From: Paracoccus salsus
Lineage (GTDB): Bacteria > Pseudomonadota > Alphaproteobacteria > Rhodobacterales > Rhodobacteraceae
NCBI RefSeq assembly: GCF_021556615.1
Contig: NZ_JAKGGD010000006.1
Span: 124,001-188,000 of the forward strand
DNA length: 64,000 nucleotides
Reading direction: 5' to 3'
Notes under the pieces: generated by a model
What the model was told of the DNA's origin: nothing
Database searches by the model: none
The model's input: only the letters and a program-made list of their open reading frames with translations
In this document: positions 10,494 through 19,436 of the stretch, one piece after another
Layout: the number at the start of each line of letters is the position of its first letter
Numbering within the stretch: position 1 is the stretch's first letter
Program-made: the position numbers and the translations under genes

Positions 10494-11687
10494 ATGACGC
10501 GCCCATTCCGCCGCCGCATTCTCTACATTCCCGGCTTCGATCCCATCCCGCCCCGCCGCTACCGCGAGCTGTATCGTCGCGAATCCGCGCACCAGGCCGG
10601 CATTTCAGGCTATCGGATCGCGATGGCACCGCGCCAGCACGGCCCCGGCTTTGGCTGGCGCAGCCGGGGGGAGTTTCCCGAAGGCGCGGCCGAAAACCGC
10701 TTCGAGGTGCTGGTCTGGGACGATCTGGTGCAGACATCCATGCAGGCCGGCATCATCGGCACCTATGGCCAGCTTTTCACGACGGCATGGGTCTATCTCG
10801 GCTCGGGCGCGCTGTTCGGGCTGATGCGATTGCGGCGCGGTCCGGTGCTGGCCGCGCTGTATCCGATCGCCGTGCTGCTGGCGCAGGCGCTGGTGGCGTT
10901 GCTGGCCGGCGGGCTGGCGGGTTGGGCGGCGGCGCGGCTTGCCGGTTGGTGGCTTGGCCTGCCGGTCGCGGTCGCGCTGGTGGTGGTCGTCCTGATCGTG
11001 TTCCGCCGGCTGGATAACCGCATCTTCGCCTATTACCTGATGCATGACTATGCCTTCACGGCCCGCCATCGCGGTGCCTATCCCGCGGTGCTGGAGGAAC
11101 GGCTGGCCGAGTTTTCTGGCCGACTGGCAACGGCGTTGGGCGAGGATGTCGACGAGGTGCTGGTCGTCGGCCATTCCTCGGGCGCCTATCTGGCCGTGTC
11201 GCTGCTGGCCGATGCGCTTCGCGGTGGCAGGACAGCCGGACCCGGACCGGCGCTGTCGCTTCTGACACTCGGACATGTGGTGCCGATGGCCTCGTTCCTG
11301 CCGCGCGCCGACCGGCTGCGCGCGGATCTGGCCTGCCTGTCCGAACGCCCCGACATCTTCTGGCTGGACGTGACCGCGCCGGGCGATGCCTGCTGCTTCG
11401 GGCTGTGCGATCCGGTCGCGGTGACCGGGGTCGCCGGACCCGATCAGCGATGGCCTCTGGTCATCTCGGCCGCGTTCACGCGAACGCTGTCACACGCGCA
11501 GCAGAAAAAGCTGAAATGGCGATGGTTCCGGCTGCATTTCCAGTATCTCTGCGCCTTCGAGCGGCCGGGTGACTACGACTATTTCGCGATCACCGGCGGG
11601 CCGCTGACGCTGGCGCGGCGCTTTGCCGGCCGCGCGCCCTCGCCCGGCCGCATCACCCGGCCGGTCGGCCCCGGATCACCGCGATGA
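10494..11687 (+). CDS. Membrane-embedded alpha/beta-hydrolase-like protein, unknown substrate
   Basis: The 397-residue product starts with ILYIPGFDPIPP, a beta-strand/oxyanion-type opening of alpha/beta hydrolases. It then has a strongly hydrophobic block at residues 95-170, enough for two or three membrane helices, and then the nucleophile elbow VVGHSSGAY (GxSxG, Ser228). A LGHVVPMASFLP segment and a DYDYFAITGG segment follow. GTGAGG at 10482-10487 supports this ATG over an upstream in-frame start. The last four bases overlap the P450 start (ATGA), so the two are translationally coupled. The hydrolase/membrane insert is conserved-hypothetical in character; a lipid or hydrophobic ester substrate is only a guess. 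Confidence 0.78.
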   Translation: MTRPFRRRILYIPGFDPIPPRRYRELYRRESAHQAGISGYRIAMAPRQHGPGFGWRSRGEFPEGAAENRFEVLVWDDLVQTSMQAGIIGTYGQLFTTAWVYLGSGALFGLMRLRRGPVLAALYPIAVLLAQALVALLAGGLAGWAAARLAGWWLGLPVAVALVVVVLIVFRRLDNRIFAYYLMHDYAFTARHRGAYPAVLEERLAEFSGRLATALGEDVDEVLVVGHSSGAYLAVSLLADALRGGRTAGPGPALSLLTLGHVVPMASFLPRADRLRADLACLSERPDIFWLDVTAPGDACCFGLCDPVAVTGVAGPDQRWPLVISAAFTRTLSHAQQKKLKWRWFRLHFQYLCAFERPGDYDYFAITGGPLTLARRFAGRAPSPGRITRPVGPGSPR

Positions 11688-13027
11688 TGCCGCCAAAACC
11701 GGCCAGCAACGAGGCGCGCGGATCGGTCCTGCGCTTTGCACGCGGGTTCCGGCGCGATCTGCTGTCGGCCCTGCCCGCGCGCCTCTACCGTGCCTGGATG
11801 GCCGAATTCCGCAGCACGCTGATCCACAGCTTCCTGTGCAACGACCCGGCGTTGCTGCGGCTGATCCTTCAGGACCGGCCCGGCGATTTTCCGAAATCGC
11901 AGCGGCTGCGCGAAGGGCTGGCGCCGCTTCTGGGCAATTCCGTCTTTGTCACCAACGGCGCGGAATGGGCGCAGCAGCGCCGCATCATCGACCCCGCCTT
12001 CGAGGGCGGTCGCCTGCGCGAGATGTTTCCCGCAATCTGGTGTGCGACCGAGGCCGCCGTGGCCCGCCTGAAACCAGGCGAGATGGACATCGAGCCCGCG
12101 ACCAGCCACGCCGCCGCCGACGTGATCTTCCGCGCGCTGTTCTCGGTGCCGATCGAGGACCGCATCGCCAGCCGCGTCTTCACGGCCTTTCGCGCCCATC
12201 AGGACGCCCAGCCGATCGTCAACCTCGCCGCCCTGCTGCCGCTGCCGCGCTGGCTGCCGCGCCGGCATTCGCGCAGGACCCGCGAAACCGCCGCCGAAAT
12301 TCGCGGTCTGATCGGGGATCTGGTCGCGCAGCGGAAGGACGCGATCGAGGCCGGCACCGCGCCCGACGACCTGGCGACCAAGATCATGACGACGGCCGAT
12401 CCGCAGACCGGAAAGCGGTTCGACGCGACCGAGATGGTCGATCAGGTCGCGATCTTCTTTCTGGCCGGGCACGAGACAAGCGCCTCGGCGCTGGCCTGGG
12501 CGCTGTGGCTGCTGGCAGGCAATCCCGACTGGCAGCAGCGGGTGGCGGCCGAGGGCGCCGGGATGACCGCCGATTTCGGTGCCGTGGCGGGCCTGCGCGC
12601 CAGTCGCGCCGTCTTCCGCGAGGCGCTGCGGCTGTATCCGCCGGTGCCGATGATGGTGCGCGAGACGACCCGCCCCGAGACCTTGCGCGGCCGTGCGGCG
12701 CCGCGCGGCGCGCAGCTGATCCTGTCGCCGTGGCATCTGCACCGCCATGAACGGCTGTGGGAACGGCCCGACGAGTTCGATCCCGCCCGATGGAACAACC
12801 CCGAGGGCAAGGCCAGCGCGCGCGCGGCCTTCATCCCCTTCTCGGCCGGTCCGCGCGTCTGTCCCGGCGCAGGTTTCGCGATGATCGAGGGGGTGCTGAT
12901 GCTGGCACGGATCACGGCGGCGTTCCGCCTGGCACCGGGCCGCGTGCCGCCAGTGCCGGTCGCGCGGCTGACGGTGCGCGGTCGCGAGGGCATCCTGATC
13001 CGCTTGCAGCCACGCGACGCGCCATGA
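11684..13027 (+). CDS. Cytochrome P450
   Basis: A 447-residue P450 monooxygenase. The I-helix oxygen-activation motif is AGHETSASA, the K-helix ExxR is in EALRLYPP, and the heme-binding loop is FSAGPRVCPGAG with axial Cys393. There is no N-terminal membrane anchor, so it should be cytosolic and need a separate ferredoxin and reductase, none of which is nearby. It is coupled to the alpha/beta-hydrolase by a 4-nt overlap, suggesting that both act on one hydrophobic substrate. CYP family assignment would need a database comparison. Confidence 0.95.
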   Translation: MMPPKPASNEARGSVLRFARGFRRDLLSALPARLYRAWMAEFRSTLIHSFLCNDPALLRLILQDRPGDFPKSQRLREGLAPLLGNSVFVTNGAEWAQQRRIIDPAFEGGRLREMFPAIWCATEAAVARLKPGEMDIEPATSHAAADVIFRALFSVPIEDRIASRVFTAFRAHQDAQPIVNLAALLPLPRWLPRRHSRRTRETAAEIRGLIGDLVAQRKDAIEAGTAPDDLATKIMTTADPQTGKRFDATEMVDQVAIFFLAGHETSASALAWALWLLAGNPDWQQRVAAEGAGMTADFGAVAGLRASRAVFREALRLYPPVPMMVRETTRPETLRGRAAPRGAQLILSPWHLHRHERLWERPDEFDPARWNNPEGKASARAAFIPFSAGPRVCPGAGFAMIEGVLMLARITAAFRLAPGRVPPVPVARLTVRGREGILIRLQPRDAP

Positions 13028-13118
13028 CGCCCTGCGCCTCGCGCCACAGGATGACGCCCCGCCATTGCCGCATTCCCCGGGTCTCGCGGGACAGGGCGCG
13101 GCCCCTTGCCGAAGACGC

Positions 13119-14240
13119 CTAGCGGAACAGCACCAGCGAACCGGGCGACCAGGCCAGCTGCGTGCGGGTGCCGACATCCTGGACATCGCGGCCAAAGACA
13201 TTCCGCATCGAGATCCGGACCGTCCGCGGCCGGCCATCCAGCCGCGCCGAACCATCAAGCCGGAGGTCGTAATAGGTCATGTCGCCGTAATAGACGACCT
13301 CGTCGATCGTGGCGCCGGTTTCGCGCGTCTGATAGTGGATCTGGCCCGGCCCCATGAGGGTCATCGTCTCGGGACGAAACCCCACCATCACGCCCTCGTC
13401 CTCCGGATTGGCGCGGCTGATCTGGGCACGGGGCAGTTCGACCTCACCCAGTCCCGCCACCTCGACCCGCGCGCCTTCGTCCGTCTCGGCAAGGATGCGC
13501 GCCGGCAGGAAATTCATCACGCCGATGAAATCCGCGACCCGGCGGTTGGCCGGGCGGGCGTAAAGCGCCTCGGGGCCGTCCAGCTGCGCGATCTCGCCCT
13601 CGAACATGACGGCGATGCGGTCGGACATGACCAGGGCTTCTTCCTGGTCATGGGTGACCAGCACGAAGGTGATCCCGATCTGCCGCTGAAGCTTGATCAA
13701 CTCGACCTGCATCTGTTCGCGCATCTTGCGGTCCAGCGCCGACAAGGGCTCGTCGAGCAGCAGCACCTTGGGCTTGAGGATCAGGGCGCGCGCCAGCGCC
13801 ACGCGCTGACGCTGTCCGCCCGACAGTTCGTGTGCCGCGCGGCCGCCATAGCCGCTCAGCCCGACCATCTTCAGCACGTCCTCGACCAGCGCCGTCTTTT
13901 CGGCCTTGCCGCGCGGATCGCGTCGCAGCCCGAAGGCCACATTCTGCGCGACGGTCAGATGCGGAAAGATCGCATAGGACTGGAACACCATGTTGGTCGG
14001 CCGCTTGTTGGCCGGCACGTCCTCCATGTGCTTGCCGTCGATCAGCACGGCCCCGGACGAGATGCCCTCGAAGCCCGCGATGGTCCGCAGCAGCGTGGTC
14101 TTGCCGCAACCCGACGGACCCAGCAGCGAAAAGAACTCGCCCTCGCGAATGGCCAGATCGATCCCGCGCAGCGCGTGATAATCGCCGTAGTATTTCTGCA
14201 CGGCCTGACATTCGATCATCGGCCTATGGTCGTCGCTCAC
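13119..14240 (-). CDS. potA: Spermidine/putrescine-type ABC transporter ATP-binding protein
   Basis: The 373-residue ATPase has Walker A GPSGCGKTT, Q-loop FQSYAIFPH, signature LSGGQRQR, Walker B LLLDEPLSALD and the H-loop in VLVTHDQEEA, followed by a C-terminal TOBE domain typical of PotA-type importers. I chose a GTG start at 14240 that overlaps the permease stop by 4 nt and has GGAGG 6 nt upstream; an ATG seven codons later is the alternative. It ends the potB-potC-potA run. Substrate is inferred as a polyamine from family resemblance; other compounds are possible. Confidence 0.88.
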   Translation of the reverse strand: MSDDHRPMIECQAVQKYYGDYHALRGIDLAIREGEFFSLLGPSGCGKTTLLRTIAGFEGISSGAVLIDGKHMEDVPANKRPTNMVFQSYAIFPHLTVAQNVAFGLRRDPRGKAEKTALVEDVLKMVGLSGYGGRAAHELSGGQRQRVALARALILKPKVLLLDEPLSALDRKMREQMQVELIKLQRQIGITFVLVTHDQEEALVMSDRIAVMFEGEIAQLDGPEALYARPANRRVADFIGVMNFLPARILAETDEGARVEVAGLGEVELPRAQISRANPEDEGVMVGFRPETMTLMGPGQIHYQTRETGATIDEVVYYGDMTYYDLRLDGSARLDGRPRTVRISMRNVFGRDVQDVGTRTQLAWSPGSLVLFR

Positions 14241-15058
14241 TGGAAGCCTCCGGAATCCTTGCCGCTGATCCGGGCGATGCCGCGGCGGCGGAAATACTCG
14301 CCGATCGCCAGAAGGACGATCGACAGCACCACCAGCACCGTCCCAAGCGCCATGATCATCGGGATCTGCTTGGGAAAGCGCAGCTGGCTGAAGATGTATG
14401 TGGGCAGGGTCGGCTCGTTCCCTGCCAGGAAGAACGCGATGATGAACTCGTCCAGGCTGATCGTGAACGAGATCAGCAGACTGCTGATGATGCCCGGCAT
14501 GACCAGCGGCAGCGTGACCAGCCGGAACGCGCCCCATCGCGTCTCGCCCAGATCGTATGCGGCCTCCTCCAGCGACTTGTCGAGGCTGGAAAACGCGGTC
14601 GACAGGATCGCAATGGCGTAGGGCATGCAGATCAGCGTGTGCCCCGCGATCACCGTCAGGATCGAAAGCTGCAGCCCCGCGCCCAGCAGCACGACCAGCA
14701 GGGACATGGCGACGATGATCTCGGGCAGCACCATCGGCACCATGATCAGCCCCATGATGCCGCCCTTGAACGGGAATTCGAACCGGGTCGTGGCCCGCGC
14801 CGCAAAGATCCCCAGGCACGTCGCCAGGATCGAGGCCGAGACGGCGATCGTCAGCGAGTTGCCAAGCGCGCGGCGCAACGTCGAATTGGTCGACATCTGC
14901 GCGAACCAGTCCGTCGTGAAGCCTTGCAGCGGAAAGGCGATGATCGTCCCGGAATTGAACGCGAAGACCGGCAGCAGCGCGATCGGCGCATAAAGGAACA
15001 GCAGATACAGGATGGCATAGATCCGCAGCCCGCTGCCTTCGAAGCTTCGCTGGCTCAT
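14237..15058 (-). CDS. potC: Spermidine/putrescine-type ABC transporter permease, PotC-like
   Basis: A 273-residue inner-membrane permease with about six membrane segments. The cytoplasmic coupling loop carries the EAA-type motif EEAAYDLGETRWGAF, which contacts the ATPase. It overlaps both neighbours by 4 nt (potB stop and potA start), showing tight translational coupling. Length and topology fit PotC/YdcV. Confidence 0.88.
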   Translation of the reverse strand: MSQRSFEGSGLRIYAILYLLFLYAPIALLPVFAFNSGTIIAFPLQGFTTDWFAQMSTNSTLRRALGNSLTIAVSASILATCLGIFAARATTRFEFPFKGGIMGLIMVPMVLPEIIVAMSLLVVLLGAGLQLSILTVIAGHTLICMPYAIAILSTAFSSLDKSLEEAAYDLGETRWGAFRLVTLPLVMPGIISSLLISFTISLDEFIIAFFLAGNEPTLPTYIFSQLRFPKQIPMIMALGTVLVVLSIVLLAIGEYFRRRGIARISGKDSGGFQ

Positions 15059-15927
15059 TGGCGCATCCTCAGGAAGCGCCGGTTCAGAAACAGGAACACG
15101 ACGCTGACAAGCGCGACGGTCAGCATTGCGGTGACGGCAAGCGCAGACCCCAGAGGGCGGTTGTCCAGCGCCAGCATCTGCACCTGGATCAGGTTCGCGA
15201 TCATCGGGATCTTGCCGCCGCCGATCAGTTCCGGCGTCACATAGTCACCGATCGTCGGAATGAACACGATCAACGTGGCCGCGATGACCCCCGGCATTGC
15301 CAGCGGCAGGGTGACCCGCCAGAACGTCATCGCGCGGCTTTCGCCCAGATCCCGACCCGCTTCCAGCAGCGAGCGGTCGATCTTTTCCAGCGCCACGAAG
15401 ATCGGCAGGATGGCAAAGGGCGCGTAGGCGTGGGCCAGCGTCAGCACGATCGAGTTGACGTTGTAGAGGATGAAGGTCAGCGGCTCGTCGATGATCCCCA
15501 GACCGGTCAGCGTCGAGTTGATCACGCCGTTATAGCCCAGAATGACCTTCCACAGGAAAACCCGGATCAGGTAGCTGGTCCAGAACGGGATGGTGATCAG
15601 GAACAGCCACATCGACTTGCGTTCCGGCCGCACCATGAAGCTGACATAATAGGCGATCGGAAAGGCCAGCAAGACCGTCACCAGCGTCACCATCGCCGCG
15701 ACGATCAGCGAGCGCAGCATGATCGTCCGCACGATCGGATCGGTCAGGACCTGCGCATAGTTGCCCCAGGTGAATTCGGCGATCACCTCCAGATAGCCAT
15801 CCTTCAGGAAGCTGTAGGTCAGGATCGTCAGCAGCGGGGCGGCAAGCACCGCCAGCGCATAGAGAAGCGGCGGGGCAATCAAGGTAAGCCCCTTTTTCGC
15901 CTCTGCGTCCAATCCGTGTCTGGCCAT
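15055..15927 (-). CDS. potB: Spermidine/putrescine-type ABC transporter permease, PotB-like
   Basis: A 290-residue membrane protein with about six membrane segments and the EAA-type coupling loop LLEAGRDLGESRAMTFWR. An AGGGA site precedes the ATG. It is the first gene of the three-gene permease/ATPase run. No periplasmic binding protein gene (potD) is found on either side; it must be encoded elsewhere or upstream genes have been rearranged. Confidence 0.87.
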   Translation of the reverse strand: MARHGLDAEAKKGLTLIAPPLLYALAVLAAPLLTILTYSFLKDGYLEVIAEFTWGNYAQVLTDPIVRTIMLRSLIVAAMVTLVTVLLAFPIAYYVSFMVRPERKSMWLFLITIPFWTSYLIRVFLWKVILGYNGVINSTLTGLGIIDEPLTFILYNVNSIVLTLAHAYAPFAILPIFVALEKIDRSLLEAGRDLGESRAMTFWRVTLPLAMPGVIAATLIVFIPTIGDYVTPELIGGGKIPMIANLIQVQMLALDNRPLGSALAVTAMLTVALVSVVFLFLNRRFLRMRQ

Positions 15928-16032
15928 GGCTGCGTCCCTGCTGGCCCCCGTGTCGGCGGGGCTCTTTGAACAATTCCTTCCACAAGGCCGCGGTGATGGA
16001 AAGAGGATTTGTCGCCGGGCGTTCCTCCGACG

Positions 16033-16803
16033 CTATCGCCACCAGCGCCCGGTCAGCGCCAGACGCGCCAGCGAGGCGCGGCGCTGAAAGGGCGAAATCT
16101 CGGGCGTTGCCGCGAAGCAGTCGATATGGCCACGCCCGATTTCTCTCAGAAAGCGCGGAACGCGCGGACCGGGATAAAGCGCCGCTGCCGCCGATCCGGG
16201 CAGGGCACGATGACCGCGTGCGGCCCGGCGCAACGATTCCAGTGCGATGACCGACAGCCGCCGGATATCCTCGGGGCGCGCGCCGTTGAGGCCAAGCCCA
16301 AGCGGCTGCAGCCTCGGCAAGGCCCGCAGCCAGGCGGCCAACCCGGCCCCCAGCGCGTGATCGGCGACCACGCCGCGCGCTGACATGGGCGCCCCAAGCC
16401 GGTGCGCCGCCCGCCACATCAGCGCGCCGGCGGTGGCATCGACATAGGCCACGACCGCCTCGGGACCGGCAAGCGGCTCGCGCGCGCAATCGCGCCGTCT
16501 TGCCTCGGCCAGCGCCGCCAGATCGCCGGCGCCATCGGCCCAGGCATCCCACAGCGGCGTCAGCACGTCATGCAGCGGAGGCTCGGTGCCGCGCCCCATC
16601 TCGGCCAGACGGTCGATCCACCATTGCAACCGCATCTCGGCCAGCATCGGTTCGGCCGATTGCAACGGCGCGCGCGCGATCTCGAGGTTCAGCACATACA
16701 GCGTGACAAGCGCGGGCCGATCCGCGGGCGGCGCAACCAGCACCGCGCCGAAGCGGTCCGGGTCCTGCTGACGCAAGACCTCGGTGCAGGCCTCAAGGGT
16801 CAC
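16033..16803 (-). CDS. Squalene/phytoene synthase-fold protein, NDUFAF6-like
   Basis: The 256-residue product belongs to the squalene/phytoene synthase fold. A GTG start overlaps the cysS stop by 4 nt (GTGA), so it is coupled to cysS. The first Asp-rich substrate motif of true synthases is replaced by [12 protein letters not shown], which resembles the NDUFAF6-type complex I assembly subgroup. The second region reads [20 protein letters not shown]. It is therefore more likely a respiratory complex I assembly factor or a lipid-binding protein than a carotenoid enzyme. No crt genes are nearby. Confidence 0.75.
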   Translation of the reverse strand: MTLEACTEVLRQQDPDRFGAVLVAPPADRPALVTLYVLNLEIARAPLQSAEPMLAEMRLQWWIDRLAEMGRGTEPPLHDVLTPLWDAWADGAGDLAALAEARRRDCAREPLAGPEAVVAYVDATAGALMWRAAHRLGAPMSARGVVADHALGAGLAAWLRALPRLQPLGLGLNGARPEDIRRLSVIALESLRRAARGHRALPGSAAAALYPGPRVPRFLREIGRGHIDCFAATPEISPFQRRASLARLALTGRWWR

Positions 16804-18182
16804 GCGCGGACCATGCGGGCCAGCCTGGCCAGCCGCGCCGCGTCGAAGCCGGGCGTCAGCGCCCATTCCACGCCACCGGCCGTGTCCATGACATCGACCC
16901 CCGCCGCCTTGAAGCCGTCGCGAATGGCATCGGCGCGACCGAAATCACGCATCTTCCGGGCCTCCGAGCGCGCCGCCAGCAAGGCCTCGATCATGGCTTT
17001 TGCGGCGTCGCCCGCCTCGGCCCAGGCACCCATCTCGGGCATCAGCAACCCCAGCATCTGCGCCGAGGCGACGAACAGCGGCCGGTCGTCCTGCCCGGCA
17101 AGTTCGTGCAACGCCGCAATCGCGCCCGCGGTGTTCAGGTCGTCCGCAAGCGCCTCGACCACCGAGGGCGCGGGGCTTGCGGCGGGTTCGATGCCCGCCG
17201 CAAGCCCACGCCACCGCCGAAGCACCGCTTCGGCCTCGGCGGCCTTCGTCTCGGTCCAGTCCATCGGCTTGCGGTAATGGGTGGACAGCATCACGAAGCG
17301 GATCACCTCGCCCGGCACGCCCTTGTCCAGAAGGTCGCGGACGGTGAAGAAATTGCCAAGCGACTTGGACATCTTCCTGCCCTCGACCTGCAGCATCTCG
17401 TTATGCAGCCAGACCTGCGCGAAACCGGCGCCCGGATGGGCGCAGCAGCTTTGCGCGACCTCGTTCTCGTGATGGGGAAACTGCAGGTCGATGCCGCCGC
17501 CATGAATGTCGAAGCTGGGCCCCAGCAGCGCCGCCGACATGGCCGAGCATTCGATATGCCAGCCCGGCCGCCCCCGGCTCCAGGGGCTGCCCCAGCCCGG
17601 CTGGTTCTCATCCGAGGGCTTCCACAGCACGAAATCCATCGGATCGCGCTTGAACGGCGCCACCTCGACCCGCGCGCCCGCGATCATGTCATCGACCGAA
17701 CGGCCTGACAGCCTGCCATATTCGGGAAAGGACCGCACGTCGAACAGCACGTGACCTTCGGCCACATAGGCGTGGCGCCGGGCGATCAGCGCCTCGATCA
17801 TCGCGATCATCTGGGTGATGTAGTCGGTCGCGCGCGGTTCGTGGTCCGGTCGTGCCGCCCCCAGCGCGTCCATGTCGTCGTGATACCAGCCGACGGTTTC
17901 CTCGGTGATCTCGCGGATGCTGCGTCCGGTGGCGGCGGCGCGGTCGTTGATCTTGTCGTCGACATCGGTGATGTTGCGCACATAGGTGACGTGGTTGGCG
18001 CCATAGACGTGGCGCAGCAGCCGCACCAGCACGTCGAAGACCAGCACCGGTCGCGCATTGCCCAGATGGGCGCGATCATAGACGGTCGGCCCGCACAGAT
18101 ACAGGCGCACATTGCGCGGATCCAGCGGCGAGAAGACATCCTTCTTGCGCGTGCGGGTGTTCGTCAGCCGGATCTGCACCAT
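16800..18182 (-). CDS. cysS: Cysteinyl-tRNA synthetase
   Basis: A 460-residue class I aminoacyl-tRNA synthetase that charges tRNA-Cys. The HIGH-type motif is in RAHLGNARP after the zinc-site CGPTVYD, further zinc ligands are in HIECSAM and HHENE, and the KMSKS motif is KMSKSLGNF. Length is standard. It lies 30 nt downstream of the glycosyltransferase gene and overlaps the NDUFAF6-like gene. Confidence 0.97.
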   Translation of the reverse strand: MVQIRLTNTRTRKKDVFSPLDPRNVRLYLCGPTVYDRAHLGNARPVLVFDVLVRLLRHVYGANHVTYVRNITDVDDKINDRAAATGRSIREITEETVGWYHDDMDALGAARPDHEPRATDYITQMIAMIEALIARRHAYVAEGHVLFDVRSFPEYGRLSGRSVDDMIAGARVEVAPFKRDPMDFVLWKPSDENQPGWGSPWSRGRPGWHIECSAMSAALLGPSFDIHGGGIDLQFPHHENEVAQSCCAHPGAGFAQVWLHNEMLQVEGRKMSKSLGNFFTVRDLLDKGVPGEVIRFVMLSTHYRKPMDWTETKAAEAEAVLRRWRGLAAGIEPAASPAPSVVEALADDLNTAGAIAALHELAGQDDRPLFVASAQMLGLLMPEMGAWAEAGDAAKAMIEALLAARSEARKMRDFGRADAIRDGFKAAGVDVMDTAGGVEWALTPGFDAARLARLARMVRA

Positions 18183-18212
18183 TTGCCTGCCTCATCTGTA
18201 AGCTGGCAGGGT

Positions 18213-19436
18213 CTAGCGCATCCCGCAGGCGCTTTCCACCCATTCGATCTGGCGCGGCAGGCTGTGGCGGTGCAGGTCATAGCCGTCGAGGATGGTCTGG
18301 CGCGCCGCCTGCCGCAGCCGGGGCGCATCCGGATCGCCCGCAAGCCCGCGGATCAGCGCCGCCTCCAGCGCCGGGATGTCGAAGAAGGGCACCAGCCTGC
18401 CGTTCTGCCCGTCGCGGATCAGCTCGCGCACCGGCGCGGTGTCCGACGCGACGACATAGCCGCCCGCCGCCATCGCCTCGGTCAGCGACCAGGACAGCAC
18501 GAAAGGATAGGTCAGATAGCAATGGACCCGGGCAAGCTGGATCAGCGACAGGTAATCCGCATAGCGCAGCCGGCCGACGAAATGGACCCGGTCCAGGTCC
18601 AGCCGCGTGCCCAGCTCGGCCAGCAGGATGTCCTTCCAGCTGCGTCCGTCCCTGGGCGCGCTGCCATAGCTGACGCCGTCGCCGCCGACCAGCACGACCT
18701 GCGCGTCAGGCCGCGCCTTCAGCACCTGCGGCAGCGCGCGCATGAGGACGTGGAAGCCGCGATAAGGCTCAAGCGACCGCGACACATAGCTCAGCACCTC
18801 GTCGCCGGACTGCAATTTGCGCCCGTCGGCCAGTTCCAGCCAGGCGTCGGGAGAGGGCTGCACGCGGGCGACATCGATGCCGTCATGGATCACGGTGATC
18901 TTGCTGCGCAGCTCGGTCGGGAAGCTGTCGGCCTGATACCGGGTCGGCGCGATGGCGGCATCGGCCTGCACGATGCCCTGGATCAGATGCGCCGAGCGCG
19001 CCACCGTCATGAACCGGCTTTCATCACTGTCGGGATGCATCTCGGGATCGAAGCCGACATCGTGGCCGCGCGTGCGATACATCAGCTCGGCATAGACCAG
19101 CAGCTTCGCGTCGGGCCAGATCTCGTTCAGGAACAGCGTCTCGCCCCATCCGGTATGGCCGATGATGACGTCGGGGGTGAATCCGTGGCGGTCGCGCAAC
19201 GCCCGCGCCCCGCGCGCCGCCAACAGGCCGCGCTCGGCGAAATCGGAATAGCTGCGGCCCAGCACGCCGTTGGTGCTGACCGGCTCGGGCGCCTTGTAGC
19301 GCAAGGTCTTGACCGGGCTGGGCCGTTCGTTCTTTTCGTCGGTCAGGGCCAGCACCGCGTGGCCGCGCCTTGCCAGCGCGGCGGCCAGATGCGGGAACTG
19401 GCCGGGAAAGTTCTGATGGACGAAGAGGATCTTCAT
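18213..19436 (-). CDS. Glycosyltransferase family 4 protein
   Basis: A 407-residue GT-B type transferase. It opens with [14 protein letters not shown], has the inter-domain segment LSYVSRSLEPYRGFHVL, and carries the nucleotide-sugar site around FVLSWSLTEAMAAGG followed by SDTAPVRELI. There is no membrane segment. Its ATG overlaps the stop of the yejF-type ATPase gene by 4 nt, so it is translated with the peptide importer. Acceptor and sugar donor cannot be told from sequence. Confidence 0.88.
   Translation of the reverse strand: MKILFVHQNFPGQFPHLAAALARRGHAVLALTDEKNERPSPVKTLRYKAPEPVSTNGVLGRSYSDFAERGLLAARGARALRDRHGFTPDVIIGHTGWGETLFLNEIWPDAKLLVYAELMYRTRGHDVGFDPEMHPDSDESRFMTVARSAHLIQGIVQADAAIAPTRYQADSFPTELRSKITVIHDGIDVARVQPSPDAWLELADGRKLQSGDEVLSYVSRSLEPYRGFHVLMRALPQVLKARPDAQVVLVGGDGVSYGSAPRDGRSWKDILLAELGTRLDLDRVHFVGRLRYADYLSLIQLARVHCYLTYPFVLSWSLTEAMAAGGYVVASDTAPVRELIRDGQNGRLVPFFDIPALEAALIRGLAGDPDAPRLRQAARQTILDGYDLHRHSLPRQIEWVESACGMR

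Noticed and set aside
16033-16803. Carotenoid (phytoene) synthase.
   Set aside because: The first Asp-rich motif is absent, no crt genes are near, and the sequence looks closer to the NDUFAF6 subgroup.
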